DNA of 64,000 nt, from the NCBI GenBank assembly GCA_016165875.1, contig JABBOT010000007.1:21287703-21351702 (forward strand), read 5' to 3'. The DNA is from Acanthopleura granulata (taxonomy: Eukaryota > Mollusca > Polyplacophora > Chitonida > Chitonidae). Within the stretch, counting starts at the first letter, position 1. Each line of letters begins with the position of its first letter. Below the pieces are notes generated by a model. It worked only from the letters and a program-made list of their open reading frames with translations, had not been told where the DNA came from and did no database searches. The position numbers were made by a program, and so were the translations under genes. This document shows, one piece after another, positions 51,001 to 61,279 of this stretch.

Positions 51001-54000
51001 GTGGCTCGCAGTTAGCTGTCAGCAGTTCAACAGGGACCAGCTGTTATTTACATTAAAATATAATAGGCAATGTTTACATTATTACTGCGCTGGCAAACTT
51101 CATACTTGCTGTATTAACAATACTTAATGAGAAGTATCAGCCGATGCCAATAACTAACGATACAGTGCGGGCGGCTGGCGAGAGGAGCCTCTGTGAAGAG
51201 CAGAGTAAACAGCTCTCTGCTCAATGTCTCCATTATTACTGCACCTACAAACTTCATACTTGGTGTATTCATGAAACGTAATGCGCCCTATTACATGATA
51301 CCAGTATACAAAGGTGAGCCACACTTACCATGAGTATAATGCTGAATGCCATTAGTATGGTTAACACTTCCCTAGTCTTGCACCTTCCTCTCCCCGCTTT
51401 GTTTTCATGTAAACGAGTATCAGGTGTGTTGACAAGGCAGCTCTGTAAGTAATTCAAATCAGACACGTCTATTTAATTGCGATCGATTTCAGAAAGGTTT
51501 TTTGGCGTTGGTCAAAGGGGGCCTGTGACATGCTACTTTTAAAGCATTTGCATTAGATTAAGCCTCTCTTAATACTTCATAATTGTGGAATGTTTAGGAT
51601 ATTTATTTTTCTTTTGGAATGACTCGGCATTTTTCAGTTGATATGTTAGATATCTCGGAAAATCACATAAGCTAATGCGGATGGTTGTCAGTTTTACGGT
51701 GTATCATACGGCATTTATACCGCACGTATAGTATGCAGGCATTGCTGATTGTCATTTGGGTAGGACAGCCTGTTACATGTGCTTGTGCCCCATTGGGGAT
51801 TGTCAGTGTAATATGACATCCGTTACCTTGTTATACGCCTTGTATCCCTTTGCCAATGCTTCCGATGTCAATATATCACCTTGTACAATGCACAGCAATG
51901 CGCATTTGTTTTCTTAATCAGACTATCTTATCAACGAGTTTCGTCTTTTCCTAACACATGTCTGCTTTACGGTGAAATCCACCCCTCGGGGGAACGGGGG
52001 GGCGCCTCAGACAAACAGTAATAGCGGTAATACATTCTGCTTCCTTCCACATAAACCCGACATTGCTTCCTCTATGATTTACGTAACTGTCTTGTGCCTT
52101 TAGGCAGCCTCTTACAGGTTGCTCGGTTGTAGATCATTCATGCTCTATGATGTCCCAGAATAAGCATCACATTACTACAACAAAGGAAGATGGTTCACAA
52201 AAAAACGCGCTAATGTATCTTATGGGCTATAACGGCAAATCGAGCTCCGCTGGCCCAAATATGTTGTACATAGCGTTAAGCAAATGATGGAATGATGCAT
52301 TGAATTGTGTCATAACCATTACATACCAAAAGTACTTGGCAACCCCACTTTGTGGCCCTCGAAAGTTTACTGCCGTGAAGATCCACAGATCTACCATGAC
52401 ATTAGTGCTTGTCATTTCTGCTTTTATGTCCGCATTGTATATCAAGAAAAACGCTTCCCAGTAGAACACATCTGAGGGATTCGTTCGCCCAAATGGCATC
52501 ACTGTATTAGTGCCATTCCGTCAGAACTTGGCTTACAAAGCCAATCGTTTGATCTTTGTTCATATCTTTCTTCAACTCGGTATTCCCCTTGAGTAATTGT
52601 GTTATAAGCAAAGCTAACATCTCGGCATCAACCTGTGACTGTTTATCTCCGGACAGACGGTACTTCCTGAACTCAGCGATGAACCAAAAGCCTCACGCGT
52701 GTAGTTATTTGCCGGACTAGCCCCTTTGTAAATGCACCACTATCGGAGAGGAAAAATGATAAACAAATGGCTTGTTCAACTCTCAGACAGTGATAGGCCT
52801 TACACAAGATCAACCAAAGAAACACGAAGACGCTTGAATAAGTTCAATACATAAACAAAACAGACAAATAGTACAACTGATAATAATATACAAACAAATA
52901 CAGATAATTACAAAAATATATATAGTTTCTTACTGATGTTAGCGTTCCAAATCCGGATGGAATATTTCGGCTTCCAAAGGCAAGTCAGTGCACGTAAGTG
53001 TAAAATCCACAGTTTTGGGCAATTCACAAATTGAAGGATAACTGTCCTGTAGTGACGAACAGCAGAGGGCCCGGTACGCCGACTATTGTATATATCCAAC
53101 TCCCGCCGGGACAGTTGCAACTTTCCTGGGCAGACGGGTTGACAATAGCGTCCGCAGTGCGGATCTGGTGATGTATGTTTCACTCCTCGGAAATGTACAC
53201 AAAGTCACTTTCAGGTTAAACTGTGATGAAATGTACGTAATCGCAGGGAGACAATGAGCGATACAAACTCCAAAACAACGTGTCCAACAAACTAGCAAGT
53301 GGAGAAACACAATCTCACAAAAGTGCTTCGTACGCAATTGGAGTACAGAATGACAAAATTGTCTAATGGTATGAAAAACGGTATCTCCAAATCCCGCAAA
53401 AATCCTTCTAAATGAACGAGAGTAAATATGACTGCTGTCACATCAACTTGAGTAAAAGACTGCTCTCGAGTGGACATAAGTAAAATGACTGTGAGCTTAA
53501 CAACTTCGTCGCTGATAATTATAGCCTAACTTATAGAAAATTCTTGATGGTTTGTCCGTAAACATATTTACAATATGGGTACATCTGTCCAGAATGTACG
53601 CTCTATGTGCAATGACATGAAACTCATAAACATAGAAGCCTCGAGAACACGCGACTGAATTCCTTTGCAGGCTATCACACTCACAAAGAAAAAAATGTAG
53701 GTCAGACACACACCTGGTTAGTGTGAAAAGCAATAAAAAACAAATACAATCCAATATCTTAAGGACGGGTCTCGTAACACCTTTAATAACGATATCTCCG
53801 GTTTCTTAAAAAATCTCACTGGTCCTTCACGTGGTAGAATGTGTTGTAGCACAAAGCAACAACTCTTCCTTTTATCTCTGTTGGCAGCGCATGGGTGGAA
53901 CAGTTCACCGCTGTTAATGTTACTTTGAAACAATGTAGGCTTCTTTCACTCTGCGGCATAAGAAAATGGCCTGGTGAGTATAGTATGAAGTCAGACTTCA

Positions 54001-55180
54001 CTGACAAATTGCAAGTAGAGCTTTTGAACACCTCCGCGATCGAACCAGAACCTAGGCGTCCTAATGCCCATTAGCTCAATGACCAACCATTATTGACATT
54101 CCAATAACGATAAGACTAATTTCCCAAACAGCCTCAACAGAAACTACTTCTGCAGTAAGAATGTATATGAAGTGTAATATAAGCCAGCACCAGGTATTAT
54201 GTCGTTATGAACATTAAACCCAACATATTTAAATATCTTCTCACTCTTTGACACGCCATGCGCAAAATCGGAAAATTTGTAACAGTGGACAGCATACCCA
54301 ATGACCCAGCCTAACAACCAAGGTTACAACGCCTAACATAGCTTCATTTACAAAGCTAGGGGTATTTTCCTGTCGGTAGTTAGATGCAGCCTAGCCGTTA
54401 AACTCTATGTTCCTCGATCAGCAATGATCGGCTGCGGGGATCGCTGGTCCCAGCGATTTTAAGACGCCTGTGTTAGGCCCATTTCGGCAGTTTTAGACCA
54501 TTGCTTCTGTCCAAAATTCCCGCAGTCCGCCATGTTTAGTCAGCGAGTGAGAGAATTCACGATAATAAAAAATGTCTCGCTATGGGCAAGTTGTAGGTAA
54601 TGGGGCCGCTGACTGAAACTAGCGACCCGAGCTAAACAGAAGGGTTTTAAAACTTCCACACTGTGTCGTCCACTCGGCTAATCATTGCTGATTGAGGAAC
54701 ATACATATTTTAAATGCCAGGCAGCGTCTAGATATGAAAAGGAAAATACCCCTGTTTTGTAGATGGACCTCTGTCAGAGGCTGTATCGGTAGCATACAAC
54801 ATCTAATTCATTAGGCTACCAATGGCCTACCTAATGAAAGCTTAGCGTGCCTTTGTACTTTGATATTGCACAAGATGTGAAATATTGTCGCAACGAAAGC
54901 TGTTCATCTTGCACAAAACCTCGCTGTTTGTAAAATATCTACAGGGATGTTATAAAAAAGGAGCTATTTATAGTCAAATCTCTGCTAATGTCGTAATACC
55001 TTAACTCTGTCGCTATTGGCTGTAGTCCAGCGGAGAGTCTGGTATACGGCCGTTGAAAGCTGAATGGCGATTGGCTTATTGCTTTCCACACAGAGGGTTG
55101 TTTACACTGAAGAGCAGAAAACCATTGAATCACACGATTTTTACATTCCGTATGTAATGAGTTCTTAAAAAACTCCGACA
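51001..55180. other. Non-coding stretch between blocks C and D, left part
   Basis: No supportable gene. Contains a short local duplication (51075-51150 against 51225-51300, sharing ATTATTACTGC and AAACTTCATACTTG) and the foldback element at 54344-54766. Confidence 0.55.
54344..54766. mobile_element. Foldback/MITE-like element with about 110-bp inverted repeats
   Basis: The left arm (54344-54460) and the right arm (54650-54766) are imperfect reverse complements. They share AGGGGTATTTTCC, TATGTTCCTC and ATCAGCAATGAT(C/T), around a 190-bp unique centre. No coding capacity. Confidence 0.75.
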
Positions 55181-55194
55181 ACCATCTGATAACG

Positions 55195-55476
55195 ATGCTC
55201 TCTTTGTCGGTTATCCTTGTAATATTTTTTTTACAGTATACCTTAACCATCTTCATATTTTTGACGTCAACTGTTGCAACTGGGGAAATTCTCTTATCGA
55301 GTAACCTGCATGTAATACGACATCGGCTTTGTTCAGGGTTTCACAGCCAGCGCGAATTTGAACTGGTTTACTACTGTGTTACAGGATTGTTCCATACATG
55401 TCAAAACCAGCTCAGCAAGCTGATTGAAAACCTGGAGAAATGCCCAAAGAAAATGCAATATCCGTCGACATGCTGA
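55195..55476 (+). CDS. Possible small secreted or cysteine-containing protein exon (unrecognised)
   Basis: 93-codon open frame from ATG. The first 30 residues are strongly hydrophobic (MLSLSVILVIFFLQYTLTIF...), like a signal peptide, and the rest is protein-like (REFELVYYCVTGLFHTCQ, then LIENLEKCPKK) with five cysteines. A near-ideal 3' splice site (TATTTTTTTTACAG, about 55226-55239) lies inside the frame, so it may instead be a terminal exon starting at about 55240. The second half favours G or C at third codon positions, unlike the AT-rich surroundings. No family is recognised and no partner exon was found. A chance open frame remains possible. Confidence 0.3.
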   Translation: MLSLSVILVIFFLQYTLTIFIFLTSTVATGEILLSSNLHVIRHRLCSGFHSQREFELVYYCVTGLFHTCQNQLSKLIENLEKCPKKMQYPSTC

Positions 55477-55539
55477 AGTGTCTAAAGCTAATAGTGACAC
55501 CCCGAGAGTATATAAATCAGACGGAAATATGCGATACTC

Positions 55540-58040
55540 AAAATAAATGTGGTATAAGGTACATAAATTGAATGGCGAAAGTGGGTTTATTATCCAGTGA
55601 ATAATGGAAGTGTTCATGGTGAATTCAGTATGGGATATAGTATCGGAATATCACAGACGAGCTCTTTATATCAGATAAACTACTGCTGTGCCCAAACCGA
55701 ATCAACACAAGGTAAATGCTCGAAGTTTTCCATTATGACGTAAACAACAGGAGTTCCTATACTGAATCCGGTATGAATTGATCAATCAATGCGTGCAATA
55801 TGAAAGCAATAAAAGCTCAGTGATCATGGTGGCACAAAGGTAATCAACTATTCAGTGAACAATCGAGGGCCTCCGTGGCTTGGTCGGTCATCGCGCTGGC
55901 GCAGCGCAATGACCGAAGCCTCACACCAACACGGTCGCTGTGAGTTCATGCTGAATTCCTCTCCGGCCGTTCGTGGGAAGGTCTGCTAGCAACCTGCGGA
56001 TGGTGCTGGGTTTCCCCCGGGCTCTGTCCGGTTTCCTCCCGCAATAATCCTGGCCGCCGTCGTATAAGTGAAATATTCTTGAGTACGGCGTAAAACACAA
56101 GCCAAATAAATAAATAAATAAGTTAATGAATAATAGGGAGAGTTTAAAGAAAATTCAACATAATATGAATGATCGGATCCTTAAAAATAAATCAAATATT
56201 AGATGAATAATCTCAAACATTCAGTAAAGGGCAAGTGATCCAAAGTGAACCCAAATATAAATGGTTACAGTGTCTAATATTCATTTACCCAAATGTAAAC
56301 CTCTGAATTGTTGAAGATGAATTCAGTTTCATGTAAATGAAGACAGTGGCCAAACTGAATCTGGCGGACGATGTATGGTCGGTATGTCTAACGTTATTTC
56401 TTTAACTGCTGACCGATTACATTGTTTGCACAATATCCAATGTGACAGTTAGGGAATGTGTATCACAGCGAGGAGTTTAGAACCGGCGTATACACGGTGC
56501 TCTGTGAGGAGTTTGCAGGGTAGCCTACATTGTTGTTTCGTAAACCACTGTTTCGTAGATAAACAAATGGCACCTTCAGACTTATTTTACCATTGGGGTA
56601 ACATATTTTACGCAGCTAGATATTGTTAATAAAAACTGATTCCTTTAATAATGGCAGTGATTTGTTTCATATCCTTGTTGGAGTAAACCACCAAAGTCAC
56701 ATGGGTAGTCGTGGAAACTCCCGCGCCTGGGGACACCATCTTACCATTCTCGTCTTCTCCTCGTGAAGCCGATCACACTGATCATTACGAACTAGTTTCA
56801 TCCGCTACAGCAGTTATTCCTGCTGCCACCAAATTCTTTGTAGGGCAAGCACTGGGTAGATCGATCCTGAAATTCGGACAGGGTATGTGGACACTGAGTT
56901 TTTCCCGATCTTTGTAGTAGTTGCGAAATGAATCAGGTTGTTGGTGTGTGTCGCTAGGCAAGATGTGCGAGTGAGAGTGGGTGTAATAGTGCGTCACTGG
57001 ATTTCGAACTCGTCCTGTTCATTTTCTACTGTAAATAGTACATGCATGTCGTTAACATGGTTAAGGGTTTATTTTAATTAGATAAATTCTTTACAAGTTT
57101 TGATTTCCACAGTGCTAACGTATCGGGATTTTGTGATCAATCACCTTTCACGATAAGGTTGCCTAGTCGTGCATTTTAGACTGGTATGACGGATAGCAAG
57201 TTGTTTTATTATTAGTTGTTTGTGGCTTTGATAGGTTCACGCTCTGGTGAAGTGACAGTACATGTGGTGCAGGCGCAGTGGGGATGTGAGGCATATAGGT
57301 TCAGCTTGGTATTCACAGGGGGTAAACATTATTTTACTGTACTTGTATTATTGTGTTCAAAGTTCTGCATGACCAACGATATGCGTCGTAAGATTGGTAT
57401 CCTGTATGGTAAATGTGACATAAATGGTTCATAGGACTGGTAACCTTTATGATAACTGTCATACGAATGTATGTTTGTTGACTGCAGAGGAGCCCTAATG
57501 GTACCATGTACACTGATATCACTGTGAACTGTAACCCGATTACGAGTTACTGTTATGAACCCTGTCAGTATGTTAGATGTGTCTTATTGTCAGTGCAGAG
57601 AATGTTCAATCTCAGATTAATTTTTTATATTTTTTCTCAGATTTGTCTGTATTGTAAATTTGACAATGAAATTTAAAGATTCCGAAGTCCAAACGAGCTG
57701 AATTGGAGTTACTATGCCACACCAACATCAAATCAATGATTTAATCGCCCAGAATTTAAGTATTCAAGTTAATAATAGACACATCCAAAGTGAATCCATT
57801 ATGTAATAAATGATCCTTCAGATGAAACGACTATTACATGAATACCTGTAGTTGTATTGGCCAAGGTGAATATACTGATGAATGATCGAAGTCCCTAATG
57901 TACGTGTACTATCAGGTCAACAATCGGAATGCCCAAAGTGAATCTAATAATAGATGAATGATTTAACAAATGAAATGCGGGATGAATGATGCAAATGTCA
58001 AATATGAATCTGCTATTAGATGATTGATCGGAATGTCCAA
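55540..58040. repeat. Degenerate 45-50-bp repeat field
   Basis: Loose repetition of GATGAATGATC(G), AATGTCCAAAGTGAATC and TATTAGATGAATGAT words, clearest at 57690-58040. It runs into the start of block D. The full-length SINE at 55867 interrupts it, and an unrelated stretch lies at 56350-57650. Confidence 0.5.
55867..56122 (+). mobile_element. SINE family 1, full-length
   Basis: Best preserved copy. The head GGGCCTCCGTGGCTTGGTCG carries a tRNA-like A-box. The body includes CCTCTCCGGCCG, CAACCTGCGGATGG and GGCCGCCGTCGTATAAG, and it ends ATTCTTGAGTACGGCG, GTAAAACA and (AAAT)n. Confidence 0.93.
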
Positions 58041-61000
58041 GAGGAATTCTCCATCCCGTCAACGATATGAGTTTCCAGTCAAACGGGTTATAACGAATTT
58101 AAGAAACAGATGTACAGGCGTGAGCGTTATCAGCGCGTTGATACACTTATGGACTCTTGCCACGTTTCAGGTGTATATCTCAGGACAGCATTCTTTACCC
58201 ACTATGGCGGGATTAGTGAGAAACCAAGAATAGCGCGACAGGGGTCAATTTGTGACTCGTTGATAGATTTCGAATGTAAATCTCCCTCGGGAGCCATCTT
58301 CCATGATGAAACTCCATTTGGGGTCACAGAACTTCAACCCTCAAATCTGATCCTCGTGTCAATTTCAAGGTCAAGGTCATGGTTTTTCTGAGCTGAATTT
58401 CATTGTCATCAAACTACGTAGCATTACAAAAGATAGAGAACAAATAGTTATTGATGTGTTGGTTTAGAGGTTTATTATTGACTGGTATATTGATTCACTG
58501 GTTGCTTGATTTAATGTCATTTTATGTCGTTTTCCTGATTTTTAACTTATACCACACCACGGTAGGCCTCTTAGGTGGAGGAGATCGGAGTACTCGAGAC
58601 AAAAGTCAAACACCGGGCCATTACAAAAGACAAAGATCAAATAGTTGCTGATTTGTCGGTTTATCGGTTTGTTGTTGAATGGAATACTAATCGACTGATT
58701 GCTTGATTTTATGTCATTCTCCAGATTTTTCGTTTATACCACACCGCAGTGAACATCCTAAGTGGAGGAGATCGGAATGCCATAAATAAAAGTAAGAAAA
58801 TAATTCATTAGTTTGCCGAGTGTGTTTGTACCAAATTCTGAAAAGAAAACCTTTATGGTTTACGTGTGGTTTGCGAATGTCGGTCTTGGCGTTCAGATGT
58901 TCAAGGAAAGAAGAGAAATAAGCCATTAACATATTATACTAAGAAAAAAGCAACTGTATTCCATGCCTTCGTCTTACTGTGGACAGGCCAGCCGTTAGCG
59001 AAATAAAGGAAGCCATCAATATTTGGGTACAACGCTTCCAGTGATGCAAACATGCTGTGTAAAGCTGTTTTGTATTATTCCAGAAGTTTGCTAGCTTTTT
59101 ATATGTAACAGATAGCATGCGTGATCAGATTAGCCAGTCAGGACTTAGTTATACACCTTGAACAAAGGCAGGCTTCACAAGGAACAGTCTAGTGCCCTCC
59201 TATTTCATATGGCTCCAGGTTTAGAATTCGTTCTTCTTGGGTCCCTCGACGCATGTGTATTCAGAAGTTGTTTAAATGACGCCTGTATTCGGTCTTGTGG
59301 ATGATGATTCGATGAACGATGGGGTCATTTCATTACATTAATACATTGCCTGACTTCAATAATGCATATCCTGTGGAAACCTACACCACAGGCGAATGGT
59401 TTTCATGTAACGAGTTTGTCCAACGCTAAAGAAAACCTCAATAAGTAAAGACAAGGGTGGAAAGCCCAGCAGACGGTTTTACACAGTCTGTTAACCTGGG
59501 TATTTTAGTTTGAGCCCAAGGTTTGCATTGATGGGCACTTTATGAGAGGTATTTAACCCCGGGGTATTTGGTGACGGTCTACTGGCCAGACTGACAGTTC
59601 GTGCCGTACGTACATACAGAGCTTAACAAAGCCTTCTTTTTCTGTGGTTGAAGGCTATTGGTCTAACTAGTAGGTACATTACTAGAACATTTCGATCAAT
59701 GTAAAGCCATCCCCAACTCGTCCCCAATTCAATGATGACATGCGTTTTGTTTTCAAACTGTTCAATGCTGTTATTGCTAGATAATTAGATACTGAATGTA
59801 TATAATTACGTCGTAAATCCGAACTACACAACCGACAAGTAACTATCGTTTCAAGACTTGCCAAGCAGGGTCATAAATGTTCGAAATTATTTATTTTTCT
59901 GATTAGTCTCGTTTGAAAGCCTCGCTCATTATTATTTCACTTACACGACGATGCTAATGTTTAAGCTTTCAGTAATTCGAAGACATCACTGATACAAAGT
60001 AGCAAGTAGGCCAGCCGGTAATGCCTTTGATCGCACAACACGCGGATACACAATATAGATTTACGTTAAACTGGACTTAGTGCTGACAGTCACATGCCAT
60101 CCACTAATGGGTGTGCATATCTCTGCACCAAATGTAGAAAAATTCATCAGTTAACTAGCGAAAGCCATTGGTTTTGAGCCGAGCACCAATTAAACTGACC
60201 GGCATGGTATAATTGAGTTTTTCATTTACCCCGTTAAACAATAAAAGATATAAATAAATGAATTGGTATTCTTTATTGATGTGTTTCGAGGCGTTTTTGT
60301 CCATGTTATTAAAAAGTCGACAATTCAAACGGTTTTAATGTATACTGAGGTCACCAAGGAAAGGTAAAACGTATGTTTTAGCCATACTTTATCACTACGT
60401 GGCATTTGCACAAGAAATGGACTTGACCTATAACAAATATAGTTCCATTACATTTCTAGATTCTTTGACGAATCAGATGAAACTCTTCCTTCTCTCCGAG
60501 TAGAAGATCAAGCCAGTCCCACCTCATAATCATAAACCTTACCCGGTCCTTAGAATCCGTTTTTTTTCTTCTCCTTTGACGTGCTGCCCTTGTGGATCAT
60601 CAGTGATGACATCACTTGTGTATCTCAGACATACCCCAGGGCAGTAAGAGAAGTATTTGACATTTATAATAACTTCATATGGCGACTAAATGTAGAATAA
60701 ACTATTAATTGTCTGCTTTATCAGGCAAAGTTACAGCTATGTTCTAAAATCCTCATATTCTGGTGTTATTCTGGAGGGGAACACTTTTCCCTGGCATGTC
60801 TAGAGAGGCATGACTTTTTATCTGATCAGATGAAATTCAAGGGTAATTAACTCATGAAGTTACGTATTTCCATTGTGTACATTATAACTGTTTACCTTAA
60901 CGTATTCGTACGCATTTGTACGTAAATGGTGGCTCAATACTCTAACCACTTATTTGGCTTTATTTACACAAGTATTTATCTCCTGTCGTGGTCATTTCAA

Positions 61001-61240
61001 GCGCACTTCCACATATTCAACAATTGAACTGTTTCTCGTGTCACATCCCCGTAAACAATGGCACCTATCAATCATAGTTAAACACTAATGAGATCTGGGT
61101 GTTTACTTTCTTTTGTAACACCCATAGCTAGGCGTTGATTTTTACGCTGTTATTCTTTTAAAACCTTGAATATTTTGATCTTTATTTTACAAAAGGGGAG
61201 AAAGTATTCCATAATTTGGCATTTGTGCCCATGTTTGATT
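57880..61240. repeat. Duplicated non-coding block D (paralogue of block C)
   Basis: Aligned with 47440-51000 through the anchors listed for block C. It contains its own internal duplication of about 180 bp (58440-58615 against 58620-58795, both with CAAATAGTT, TTGCTTGATTT and GTGGAGGAGATCGGA) where block C has a single copy. Confidence 0.82.
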
Positions 61241-61245
61241 CCAAG

Positions 61246-61279
61246 TAATAATCCATATGAATTATCATATGGATTATTA
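61246..61279. repeat. Perfect 15-bp-arm palindrome
   Basis: Arms TAATAATCCATATGA and TCATATGGATTATTA around an ATTA loop, placed at the right edge of block D. No equivalent is seen at the matching end of block C. Confidence 0.95.
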
